A DNA stretch of 64,000 nucleotides from Diplosphaera chodatii (lineage: Eukaryota; Chlorophyta; Trebouxiophyceae; Prasiolales; Stichococcaceae), in NCBI GenBank assembly GCA_032358165.1, contig JAALGY010000038.1, forward strand, positions 558,001 through 622,000, written 5' to 3'. A program made the translations under genes and the position numbers. Below the pieces are notes generated by a model. The model saw nothing but the letters and a program-made list of their open reading frames with translations, ran no database searches and had not been told where the DNA came from. Of this stretch, positions 11,940-23,508 are shown one piece after another (positions within the stretch are counted from its first letter, which is position 1; each line of letters begins with the position of its first letter).

Positions 11940-14900
11940 TCAGAAGTTCAGCGCTGTCCTCGCAGCATCCTCCGGTCCAGTGTGTTCCTCTGGCGCTGTG
12001 TCGTCTGCCACCGTGCACGCGCCGCCCACGACGCAGTAGGCGTGCCAGGTGCCCGTCTTCCTGTCCCGCTCCTGGCACCGCCGCAGCCGCCGCAGCTTCA
12101 GCTGCAGCACCATGCCGTCGACTGCCAGCCGGCCCGCCGTCACCCAGATGACCTGCATGCATGAGGGCATGCCTGAGGCTTGCTTTCCGCGTTGCAAGCA
12201 GCGTCAGAAAGAGGTTTAGGCAGAAGTGCCAGACACCACGAGCCGTTCCCGGGTGCAGTACCTCGCTGAGCCCGCGGCCATCCTTTGTCTCGGCCGCTGG
12301 CAGTGTCAAGCGGGCCTGCAATGCAGCTCGATGTGCACGTTTTTACAGGCTGTCACTTCACAGCAGAAGCTGGTTCGGTACTTTGCGACAATGCTGGTCG
12401 TGCGGCAGTGCAGCGGGCCACCACACTCACCTGCACACTCCGAGTGCCGTGCTTGACGCTGATGCGTCCCCTGCTGGGCAGCACCCTGAGGTCAGCGTCA
12501 GTGCCCACGTCTAGCAGTAGGCGGCGGGTCCCCAGTATGGTCGGGCCTCCATCTAGTCCTGGAACCGATACCTGCAAAGCGTATGCAGCCGATAATGCGT
12601 CAAACCCTCAGCGGAACACATGTCATCTGGAGGGTGCATGCCTTGCCGCGGCCACCGCATTATCCTGAGGAGATATCCGCATGCTTGTATATGAGTGAGC
12701 ACCATGTGCATGGTAATCTGGATGGGGTGAGCTACCTGCTCTGGCCGTGATGTGCTGTCAATCTGGAGATCATAGGCTGCCCAGTCGACGTACCAGCCGG
12801 CTGCCCGCTGCGCCTCGGCCGTGACGTGGATGGCCGTGTCCAATTGTTCCTTGCCATCTGCCTGCACCCGAACAAGGCAGTCCGGTTCGTTGAACAAAGT
12901 GGCAACGAGGCTGCTGCTCAATCAGATGGCCAGACAGACAGCATGTTGCACTCGCCTAGTGCGATGGCAACACAGAATTCTTTTGCAAACACTGCAGCAG
13001 CTGCGACATCACCTGGACATCATGCTGGGCAGCATCTGCTGCACCCTCGTGGATGCTGCCGCACATGAAGTCGATGGCCGCCAGCATCTTGTCCCGCCGC
13101 CGCTGGGCGGCCGCCAACGAGGCGCCGGGCGCAAACACAGTCTCCCGCTGCTGCTGTGCAAAGTGAGGCCAGTCCGGCACGGAGTCCAGGATGGCCTGCC
13201 GCATCACAGGCACCTGCAGCCAGCAGCAGGTATCTCGTGGTCGTATCATTACCTGCCCAGTATATGGTGCATTTGTTAAGGTGGGACTATGTAGCAGTGG
13301 TGCATGCGCAGGCGCATACACCATCATGCTGGGCACTCCTGGTGCATAATGCAGGTGGCCATCTGCGTTCATGTCTCATGTGCGCAGCACATCACAGTGG
13401 TGATCGTTGCATGTTGGGGCCGCCATGCAGAACAGCCGTAGACTTGACGGGATTGCAACGAAGTGGGCCAGGTCAAGTTGCTAGAAGGCTGTAAAGCTGG
13501 TCAGCTTCTGCAGCAAGTGGTGTGCATGCCTGCTCCATGATGAGGCGCGCGCTGTTGTCGTCCTGGCCCTGGGCGCCGCGCCCCGCCTCCAGCGCATCCA
13601 GCAGCTGCGCCGTCTGCCGCAGCACCGGCACCTGCTCCAGGGCCACCTGTGACACGGCACCCATATGCAGCCACAGCAGCCTGCTGCAGCATCCATGGGT
13701 GTACCCTGGTTCTCATGAACTATGACACTTGGCTTCAGATGCTCTGCATTCCACATGTGTACACATATGTGCATGGTCGATACAAAAGTGATCACCTCGT
13801 GCAGCAGGCGCCGCAGCCGCGTCAGGGCTGCGGTTCGGGGGCCGTCCAGGGTGTAGCGGCCATGGGTGGCGGGCTCCATCAGCAGGTTGCTGAGCGCCAG
13901 CCACGCCTGCAGCAGAGGTGGTAACCACAGCTTGAGGGTGTCTACAGTCATACTATAGTAGGGGTCAATCCTTGGGATGTGCATGTGGCGACACTGGGTG
14001 CGCACCGGCTGTCCCTCCCTCATTGCACGTGCTGCTGGGCAGTCCCTTGAGTCGCGCAGGGCATCCACTGTGTGTGCTGCTGTCGCCAACGAGCCCACCT
14101 GGATGTCGTGCTGGCACAGCCGCATGCGGTCGTCCACCGCCCGCCACTCGCCGCGCTCAAAGCGCTGCACGCCCCTGGCGCCCTTCGCACCGGCGGGGCT
14201 TTTTCCCCTTTCCGCCTTCCCCCGCGGCCGCCGCTCCCAGGGCGGCTCGTCCAGCAGCGCCGCCAGCAGCGCGGGCACGTCCGCGGGCGCCACCAGCCGC
14301 GCGGCGACGCTCAGTGGCAGCTCCCTGACGTGGTCCGTCAGGTGCCTGCGGCCGGACAATGCAGTGCTGAGGGAGATGTCAGGTTGTGAGGCTCCTCTGC
14401 TGCTGAGCTGGTGGATGGTGGCATTCAGTGGGTTGACAAACGGTCCGATAGAAATAATGTGGTGTGAGCCCTGCGGATGTCTGTTGTCTTCGTGCACACT
14501 GCGATTGTGGCATGTTGCAACGAGCAGAGCTCGCAGGCTGCGCCCCACCTGAGGATGCTGAGAGCGGAGAGCGCCGCCGCAAACTCGGTGTCGGCCGCCT
14601 GCCGGCGCAGCTCCTCCACCGGTCCCAGATCCAGCAGGTCCTTCGGCGACTGCCCTGCAGGGCTAGCCACAGGTGGACTCGACCCTTCAGCCCCATTTTT
14701 TGTACACGAACATTGCTGCAAAGCAGCTGTGGCATGGGCGGCCGCTGATCAGTGCACGCATTCATTCATGGGCAGCAACCAGCCAGGCAAATACCTTGGG
14801 CCTTGGCGAAGGTGCGGCAGGTGCGGCTGTTGAGCCACAGCAGCCGCCGCGCCGCCCAGTCCACCAGCTCCAGCGCCGGGTCCTCCCCCAGCGCCTCGCA

Positions 14901-15887
14901 GGCGTCGCCGTGGAACAGCGCGAACTGCACCAGTGGAGAGTGTTTTGCGGATGGCGACAGAACAGCTCGACAGCCCAGCGGAGCCATAGGACGCCAGATG
15001 CAAGCTGGTCGGACTCTGTATTTCTGCAGGTCCCACGCCCTGGGATCAGCATTGACAAGTGCAGCTGAACATTGCCAGCAGACCTCTAGAAGGTTGGTGA
15101 GCGCGGCCTCGTGGTAGAAGAGCGCGTAGGTTTCGATGCTGTCCATGCCCGCTGCGAGGTGCTCCCACAGGAGCGGCGCCGCCCGCTGCTTCCACACCTG
15201 CCACGTGCCCCACGTGGAAGAACCAGTGCTATGTATCGTCTCCAGTTAACTATGCACGACGTCACTGCTTTCGTCTGCAAGTGACACAGAGATCCACACA
15301 AGCATGCCCTCCGATGAACGCTGGGAATCTGCATGGCATGGCGAGTCTGTAGTTTGTGCACCTGAGTCTGCATCATGGTGACGACCGCATGAATTTAGCC
15401 GCACCTCGTGCACGAGCAGGTCAAACACCAGCACGCGCAGCTTGTCGTGCAGCACCAGCGCCTCCTTGACGAACTCGTCGGAGTGGGTCGCGGCGTTGTG
15501 GTGTGCCTGCACGCTGAGCGCCACCACCGCATCGTGCTGCTGCCGCCACGCCTCGCTACCTACCTGCATGCAGGACTGCAAGCTGCTCGTAGTGACTTTC
15601 CCACTTGATGGACAGGAACTCTTCTATGAAGGGCCAGGAAGCTGCCTTGCAAACCGTCCGTGATCTACAAACCCAGCCAGCCGTCCCACCTGATCGACAG
15701 GCTGCGGCTGCAGGCTCTCCACCAGGCGCTCCGCCTCGGCTGCCGTGATGTGATTCTGGATGTTGAGCCAACACGTCTTCCATGAAGTTGAGATGCTCCG
15801 CTGCAGTGATCGAGCGGTCCCACGAAAGAAAACTTTGCATGCAGACCTGGCATGTGGTTGCCGCACCTGCTGTGCAGCATGTGTCAT
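11940..15887 (-). CDS. ZMYND10: ZMYND10-like axonemal dynein assembly factor
   Basis: ZMYND10 works in the cytoplasm with chaperones to pre-assemble ciliary dynein arms. Exons read from high to low coordinate match the vertebrate family nearly end to end: AAEAERLVESLQPQPVDQ then GSEAWRQQHD (about 15560), VWKQRAAPLLWEHL with ALFYHEAALTNLLE (15080-15210), ALGEDPALELVDWAARRLL, ELRRQAADTEFAAALSALSI (14580-14650), HVRELPLSVAARL to LLDEPPWERR (14100-14345), AWLALSNLLMEPATHGRY (13800-13910), LEQVPVLRQTAQLLDALEA (13540-13650) and VPDWPHFAQQQRETVFAPG (13100-13210). In family members the Cys/His MYND finger follows at this point. Here it is absent from every exon I traced. Instead there are about 190 residues of beta-rich-looking sequence (RRLLLDVGTDADLRVLPSRG near 12500, VIWVTAGRLAVDGMVLQLKL near 12130) ending in a TGA at 11940. 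The start (ATG at 15887) is weakly supported. The C-terminal part could be a separate gene. Confidence 0.8.
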
Positions 15888-16456
15888 ATTGTCTGGACTA
15901 CGACGTCCGTTGCATTGATGTCTTCAGAGGAGTTGTTCTAAAAGTCTCTGAGCGTGATGGTGCAATCATGCCAGTATTGTCGGTAGCTCAGTGCTGCCAG
16001 GCTGCGCGTCTGAGGGCTTTGTAGGTTCGTTCGACTGGTGCGGTGCCCTGGTTGCACTGGCAGGTCCTCTCGTATGCATGTATATCTTTTTTGACGCATG
16101 CATGTACCAGTGAAGCACACGTTGCCGTGGTGATGTCCCTGCGCTGCGCGCGATCTCTCGGGCTGCTGGATTTCTTGGAATGGCAGCAGGAAGCCGGAAG
16201 CACTGAGAGCCAGGAGCTGTTTTCTGCGCTTTTGAACAGGTTGCATAAAGGCCACACCCACATTCACGACAGTGCAACACCGTCGGTATACTCTATAGTC
16301 AAACGAACCGCTGTGCACCGTCCGGTGTGTGCCTGGCGTGTCGAATGCTTCAAAGCAGAGGACGTGTTGACCACAACAGGCATCGATGAGCAGGCGATAC
16401 GCGGCCAATGCTTTCGTCACGTGCTGTGTAGCCTTGATAAGGAATGACACGGTGCG
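15888..16456. promoter_or_regulatory. Shared upstream region between divergent genes
   Basis: About 570 bases separate the presumed starts of the minus-strand ZMYND10-like gene and the plus-strand motif-repeat gene. It must hold both promoters. An open stretch at 16133-16240 (MSLRCARSLGLLDFLEWQQ) looks somewhat coding-like, but I could not splice it in phase to either gene. No TATA-like or other element stands out. Confidence 0.4.
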
Positions 16457-19400
16457 ATGACGGCGGCCAGCCCAGCATCCGTGGACCTGAACAAGGTTGG
16501 CTGGTCGTGCAGATGGCGCACTGACGCACTGCTGAATGGTCCATCATGGTTGCTTGCAAACGGCTCAGGTGCAAGGGGTTCGGATGGGGGTGGCACATTC
16601 ATGACATGTTTGTGCAGGTCGAGGCCGACATCCTCGTCTTTGAGCAGTTCCTGCATGCACGGCATACGGAGAGCGCATCAAGTGAGGGCGCCTTCACATC
16701 GAAACCATACTGTTACCTGAAAGTCGACTTCATGACGTCGCTGCCAAGGACGCAAGTGTGACCCGGGATGTGAGATGCTTGCTTTGTTGCAACAGAACGG
16801 GCGCTGCGGCACAAGCGTAAGGGCGCACGCGCACCTGGCGGTGGGCCCTCCTCTTCCCCCAGGACAAACCGCAGCCCTGCAGCTTCAGGTGGCGGCGCCT
16901 CTGATGGTGGCGCATCAGACAGCGGGGCGTCTGCCGCAGCCGGTTCTAGCCGCCACAGCGCAGATGGGAGCGCGCACAGCGGCGAGGAGCCGACGATCCC
17001 GCTGCTGGCGCGCATCGTGCTCAACACGCCCCGCAGCCGCTGCCAGCGCGGAACAGCAACGCCGGCAATTGCGGCAGCGCAGCAGGGTCAGCAGTCCACC
17101 CAGCGGCAGACCACGGGGCAGCAGCAGCAGCAGCAGCAGGAGCAGCAGGCAACTGCTGGTCCTCACCCGCAGGCAACACCAACGGCTGCCGATGCTGGCA
17201 CAGCGGCCCCGGGTGATGCAGCAGGCGATGCGGCTTGCGGCGGGCCTGCTGGCGGCTCGTCGACCACAGAAACAGCTGCAGCGGCTGGACCCGAGCCGGC
17301 CGCACAGCAGCCAGCAGCAGTGGCACGCGAAAGTGCTGACGGCGCAACCCCGGCCTCGCAGCCGCGGCTGTCGTACTGGCAGCAGCGGCGGGCGGAGCGG
17401 CGTGGCCGGGAGAGCGGCAGCAGCCCAGCGGCATCGACGGTGGCCTCTGGCATTTGGCAGTACCGCAACCTGCAGCCAGATCCGCCAGCCGCGTCTGCCT
17501 CGCCCAGCTGCCAGCGCATGTGCAGAGCAGAGGCAGCGTCCGCAGCCATTGCTGGCATGGGTCCCATGGCACATACAGTGGGAACACAGGACGCGGCAGC
17601 ACCTGTCACGCAGCAGGCAGCAGACGAGCAGCACCACGCAGTCCCGGCAGCCTCAGCGGCGCACGGCGCTCTGATTGGCGCACAGGAGCGGCAGGCAGTG
17701 CTGCAGCAGCTGCTGGCTGAGCGGCGGACGAGGCGGCGGCCGCCCCAGGCGCCAGCCGGCTGCTCAGAGCCTGTAGCACCAGGTGCAGCCGCTGGCACAG
17801 CAACTGCGAGTGGCACGCAGGGTGCTGCCAAGACAACAGCAAGCCCAGCAGCAGCTGCCAGCGCAGCGTCAGCGCATGCTGATGCAGCGGATCGCGGTGC
17901 GCAGCTGGCAAGCACACAAAGCCCTTCAGCCATGTCCGCTACTTTGACCTTGCCACCCGCTGCAGCTGCTGCTGGAACTGCAGATGCATGTGCAGACGCA
18001 TCTGCATTCACCGCCCCTGACTGGAGCACCAGGCCAGCACCGGCAGCGCAGCAGCCACAGCAGGAGGCGGGCACCGCTGAGGCTTCTCCGCCTCCACCGC
18101 TGACGCCCGGGTCAGACGCCGCAGGTGCGTGCGTACGCTCTTGCGCCACAGGTGCTGCTTCTGGACCTTCAGCTTGCACCAGCAGCGCAGCAAAGCTGAC
18201 GCGACAGCAAAGCTCCTGAGCTGTCGTCGTGCTCAGCGCGTTGCGTATGCTGTGGCGCCAGGGTGGTCCGCTGACGAGGCACGGCTGGCGGCGCTGGCCA
18301 TGGCTCTGGGGCAGCACCGGCCAGGCGATGTCCCCGGGGCCTTCGAGATCGACACCCGCCTGCTGTACAGGTGCAGGTCGCATCCTTGCTGACTGGACTG
18401 CTCAACCATTGGTCGCCAAGCGTCACGGTATACACACTATCCACAGGCTCTGTTTGCTCAATGATATCCACGTCACTTGCAGCCCGCACTCTTCGGCTGC
18501 CAGTCTGTCCGTCGCGGACTCTGAAGAGGACGCCCCCGAGGCGCTTGACGAGCCACCGCCGACAGCAAGCCTTGCGCAGCCTCTGACGGCAGCAGACGTG
18601 GGCGGCATCGCGACACACGATGGCAACACCAGCGGTGTCGTCGATGCTGTCGATGCGCCTGTCGAGCCGACAGCTGCAGCAGGCAGCGCAGCCAGTACAG
18701 AGGGCACGGAACCACCCTACACCTCAGCTCTGCACGACAGCGTCAACAGCCCGCCACGGCACGACCCTCCATCAGTGCAGCAGCTTGCTGTGGCACACAC
18801 ACAGCCGGTTGAGCACCGACAGCAGCACGGCGTCCTGGATACAGCACAGCAGCGCCGTGCGCAGAAGCTTGCAAAGCTCAAGTGCGCGCCCTTTAAAGAC
18901 ACCATGGTACTCAAGAAACGGTCCGCACTACAAAAATGATGGCAAGGAGCAGCGCGTGACGATTGCATGTAATGGCGTGTGTCATGTTGTCGGTCGATGG
19001 CTGCAGGGCAAGCAGCCGCCCCAGCTCAGCGCTCACACCTGATCGCTCAGTAATGCGCACCGACACATGCGCACCAGCTGAGCGCCAGGTCAGCTGCAGC
19101 CCGGCCGCAGCGGCCGGCGCTGCGGTCAGCCAGCCTCTCGAGGCATCACCTTCTTCGGACGCGGAGCCTGCGTCAGTATTGCCAGGTCCCACAGACGATG
19201 GCAGCCCAGCTTCGCCTCAAGCAGGAGCCGCAACACAGCAGCCAGCGGACGTAAGCGGCAGCGGCAGCAGCGGGGGCAGCAGGAAGGACGGCAGCAGCGG
19301 GCGGGGCGGCGGCGGCAGGCTGGCGCGGCTGGCGGCGCCCCCGGTAGAGCGCTGGGCCCGCTGCGAGGCGGAGCGGCAGCAGCGGGAGGCGGCGGCCCTG

Positions 19401-22400
19401 CAGCCGTGCAGCTTCCGCCCCAGAACCGCCAAGCATGCAGGTGGCTCCCGTGTGGTGTTGGACGCGCCTGCTTGCTTGCCGCAGGGCAGGTGTGCTTGCC
19501 AAGGATGCAAGGCACCACAGATGCATGATTAAACCCACTGGGTGCTGGTCCAGAATCTGTGGTTGACAGCCACAGCTCGAATGTGTCCACCAGGCGAGGA
19601 CCGTCAGCGTTGTGCGTTGCTCTGCAGGCGCAAGGGTGTCTGGGGAGGCGCCCGCGGCGGAGCGGCTGGAGCAGGCCGCAGCGAAAAAGGCGGCGCACAT
19701 CGAGCGGCTGCGTGCGGAGGTGCGGGCGGCGGAGCTGGCCGCCTGCACCTTCGCACCCCGGCTGGCGACTGCAGGTGGGGCGGGCACCCGCACACTGCAA
19801 CTCTGTCTTTGGCGGCAGGCTGGGAGGCAAAATATAACTGGCCGGCACCACTTGTGCACGCGTCCACTTGAGCATCCACAGTTGAGTTCATTTGCAGCCC
19901 TGGCTCCAGTGCTCAAACACGCAGGCATCGTGCTGCAGGTCGCAGGCAGCCCAGAGCAGCTGCAGCCGCTGACAAGCCTGCTGAGAAGCCGCTGCATGAG
20001 CGGCTGGACGACGTGCAGCGGCGGCGGCAGGAGAAACTGCTTGCAGCACGCGAGGTAGGGACCGTCCACGCTACTGTGCCCGTCACCAGCAGGCACAGTG
20101 TAGGGTCTTATCCTATGTACTTTGCGCGTCTGGCTTCAGAACAGCAGGGCAAGACAGCTGTTAATCGACATGCGGCCTGCCCCCGCAGGCAGAGGCAAAG
20201 CGGCAGGCAGCACACAGTGTGCGGCCTGCCATCAACCCGGTGTCAGCGCAGCTTGCAGCCGTCGCTGCGTCCAGGCCTGCCGACAACAAATCCCAGCGCC
20301 CAAAGAGTGAGTGCATATGATGGGCACAGGGTTTGTGGTGTGACAGCCCATGTCTGCCCCAAAGCATAACCACAAGCAACGTTATCTCAGGTATCTGCGA
20401 CACAACTGATCACGTTGCTTGCCTCAAAAGTGCAATGCTGATATGTAGGTGCCATGAGCGGCACCTCGGAGTGCACCTTTGCGCCGGCCATCGACCCCGG
20501 CAGCGTGCGGCTGCTGGAGGACGCGACCAACCTGCCCCAGGGCTTCCAGGCGCGCCAGGCGGCGTGGGAGGCGCAGCGCCGGGAGCGCCTCCAGCGCAAG
20601 GCAGCCGAGCAGGTGCTCCGCCCCCCCCTGCAGTGCTCCTGACGCACATCGCACCGCCAAAGCAATGGATTCGCGTGGCGCTCGCGCAGGATGTCAGGCA
20701 CACAGATCACATGACAGACACGGTGGCTCGTGAACTCATCTACCACCCATCGGCCATGCAAACCCTGTCGAGGAAACGAATGGCAGCGGACCAGGAGCTG
20801 GCCATCCTCTTCAAGCGGTGAAAGCGTGGCCCTAAAACCTGCATTGTGACGGCCACAGGAGGCGCTGGAGGGCACTTTCTCGCCGGACACCGGCAACGCG
20901 GCGGCGGTGCTGGCACGCTCCGCCCCGGTGGACCGCCTGTGGGAGACGCCCGCCCAGCGCTCGCACCGCCTGGCCGTGCAGGTGGGGCTGTAGGGCCGGC
21001 TCTCAGCTTGACTTGGCGATGGAAGCACGTTGCGGGTTCAAGTCCCGTTGTTCTCGAGAAAAATTAGCCCGGAGGCTGACCTTTTTTTGTTAATTCGAAC
21101 GTGCTGGCTCACGCACGGGGATTGCTCAGCAAGAGCTCGGCACGTTCAGCACTGCAACCATCAAGCACTGGCGGCGGTGCTGCAGGATGCGGCGGATGTG
21201 CGGCATGCTCGGGAGGGCGCCCAGGCGGAGTACTACCGCCAGTTCAGCTTCCGGCCCGCCATCAACCCTCGCTCCCGCCAGCTGGCTGAGGTGTGCTCTC
21301 AAAAGGCAAAATCGGCATGAGTGCATCCTGACACCTATGTGCAGTCTTGCCAGTGCAGTCGCCACAACCGCCCTCGCAGCCAGGGATGATGTTCCTGCAC
21401 CCAGCTAGATGCTAGGTCCAGCATGAAAAGGACTTGGCGTAGGCTGATGGGCATGTTCTTGCGGTGCAAGGAATACCTCTTGGCACCCGCATACTGCTGG
21501 ATACCTGCCCTTGCAGCAGTGCTTGGCCGATACCAATGTCTCCAATGTAGGCGCACGGTTTGGAGGAGTTGGTGTCGGACCCGCAGCGGCGGCGCTCGCA
21601 CGCGGCCATTGCGGCGCAGGCGGAGGCGGTATTCCGCGACGCCTGCACATTTCAGCCGGACACTTCTGCCAGCAGGTGTGCCATTCATCTGCTCAGCTGA
21701 AGTTGCCGTTCAACAAGATTTGTTGCATCCTGATAGCGGACCAGGCGGAGGCCTGTCGCCATGGATGGTGTACACAACCTTGAGCCCATATCCCAGGGTT
21801 AAACGGGATCGATGCAGACATTGCAGAGGCCATGCACTTCATGAGGGTTCTTTCCTGTCAGCAGGCTGTCAGAGTGCTGTCAAGAGGCTGTCACGCAGAT
21901 AGTGTGTAGGACTACTGCATCAAGTGAGGAACCACCATGCCTGTCAGCATTGGTGCCAGGAGGTGTCAGGGTGCTGTCAGGAGGCTGTCATGAAACAGTG
22001 CGCAGGACTACTGCATCAGATGCATAAGTATTTCCACTGTGGCAACGCTGTCAGGAGGCTGTCTTGATGCTGTCAGCCGACTGGCCATGACAACTTCTGC
22101 AGGACCACCTGTACCAGACCTGCCACAACCAGCGTGCCGTCATAGTATTGACAGAAGGCTGTCGCATATGACCTTGAAACCCAAAAGGGACTTTGTTGCA
22201 GAACCACTGCATCAGATCGTGAGAGGACCAAAATCTTCGCAGCATGCCAGGCATGATGCTTTTACAGGGCCGTGGAGCGGGGCGTCAGCGGCGCCATCGT
22301 GCCCTTCGCACGGCTGTCCACCGCGGGGCGGCTGGCGGAATCGAAAGCAAACCGCCGAGCCCGCCTGCTGGTGCGTCCCAGCGTACTCATAGTCCCAGCT

Positions 22401-23251
22401 TGTTACACGTCCTGCAGTGGCGACTGTGGTGTTGACCATGTGGCTGCTAGCGTGTTTGCACGTCACTCCCAGGCAGCTGCAGACTGACCCATGTTGACCT
22501 CTGTTGATGCGTGGCAGGCGGAGGCAGCCCAGCGGGAGGCGGCGGAGCTGGCGGAGTGCACCTTCCAGCCCGAGGCGGCGCCGCTGGCCCTAGTGCCGGC
22601 CGATCCCGAGGCATTCCAGCCGCCCGTCGTGGTGCATGGCCTCAACCGCTTCCTTGAGCGCAAGGTGACCCCATTTATTTGCTCATGCACATGTTTCTTC
22701 GACAGTGCTCTGCAACCCCAGCCATGCATATGCCTGTTGCAGGCCCGGCATGTGCCGACGGCATTGAGACCCGGAAGCAAAAGCAGACGCCGCTCCCTGA
22801 GCCAGAGCTCCTTCGTGCCCCAGGATGCTGCAAGGCGGCAGGCGGGGGAGCGTGCGGCGCTGGAGGCGCGCGTGTTCATCACGCACCCCCGGCTGCCAGT
22901 GCACCACACCACCACCCCGCACCCCTTCAGCCTGTCCAGCGCCGAGGCGCAGGTGGGCAGCAGTGCTGGCCCTCCTATCATGCCACCCAGAGGTGGCAGC
23001 ATTGTGGCAGAGCTCCTGTCATCCGTGACCTTTTGCAGATGCAGTTGCAGACCGGGTGCTCGCCGCGGAACCTGTCCGTGAGCATTGCTGCTGATCATGC
23101 GCAGGAGCAGCGGCGAGCACGACACTCCCAGCTGGCGGGCAGCATCGCAGCTGAGCAGGCCCAGCGGTGCACCTTCCGCCCCAATGTGGCGGGCGAGCTG
23201 GCCACGATTGAGGCGCTGCTCACGCAGGACGACAGCTGGCTGTCGGACTAG
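16457..23251 (+). CDS. Large low-complexity protein with repeated CTFxP/FRPAI motifs
   Basis: Function unknown. Exons 1-3 (16457-16495, 16618-16681, 16796 to about 18124) keep phase: MTAASPASVDLNK, VEADILVFEQFLHARHTESA, then a long Ala/Gln/Thr/Pro-rich stretch with a polyglutamine run near 17120. A second disordered stretch covers about 18480-19330. From about 19400 to the TAG at 23249 a series of short exons encodes basic, helical segments. Each contains a variant of one motif: PCSFRPRT, ACTFAPRL, SVRPAINPVS, ECTFAPAIDP, GTFSPDTG, FSFRPAINPRS, ACTFQPDTS, ECTFQPEAA, RCTFRPNV. The segments between are charged and coiled-coil-like (AQREAAELAE, RRRQEKLLAARE). No signal peptide or membrane segment is visible. 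Such Phe-x-Pro motif repeats occur in uncharacterised protist coiled-coil proteins, and a cytoskeletal or ciliary role is only inference, prompted by the ZMYND10 neighbour. It could be two genes if the junction near 18900-19100 is wrong. Confidence 0.65.
21860..22080 (+). repeat. Imperfect ~97-bp tandem repeat in an intron
   Basis: Two units about 97 bases apart, starting near 21865 and 21962, share GTGCTGTCA(A/G)(G)AGGCTGTCA and a downstream GGACTACTGCATCA. A third partial copy (GCTGTCAGGAGGCTGTC) begins near 22047. The block lies in the intron between the ACTFQPDTS exon and the ERGVSGAIVPFARL exon of the motif-repeat gene. Confidence 0.75.
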
Positions 23252-23508
23252 GGCAATGGTCTGAACACTTGGATCAGGAGCAGGGTGCGAACTCTGTGTA
23301 CATGTGTGCAGCATGCACATTGCAGCTTCGGCCGACCATAGACACAGCCTTCTAGCTAGGCTCCCTTTATACATGATGACAATGGCAAACACGCATGCAC
23401 ATACGAGCATTGCAAGGAAAGGCCGTGAGTTCCTGTCATGTTGCGCTATGCACCACGCAATTGCTCTGCGACCGTCAAGCACGATGCAACCTGGCGCACG
23501 TGGCCCGG

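Noticed and set aside
13000..13110. MYND zinc finger expected for ZMYND10
   Set aside because: Only one Cys (DFMCGSIHEG) occurs at the expected position. No series of paired Cys/His residues is present in any frame I could splice.
17163..18383. Long open minus-strand frame of about 400 codons
   Set aside because: It is Ala/Cys-rich and mirrors the Ala/Gln-rich plus-strand exon, whose exons keep phase on both sides. Typical antisense openness in GC-rich coding sequence.
21030..21085. tRNA-like T arm (GGGTTCAAGTCCCG, a match to the polymerase III B box) followed by a run of seven T near 21082
   Set aside because: I could not pair an acceptor stem or find an anticodon arm and properly spaced A box upstream. 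It lies in an intron of the motif-repeat gene. At most a truncated tRNA-derived relic.
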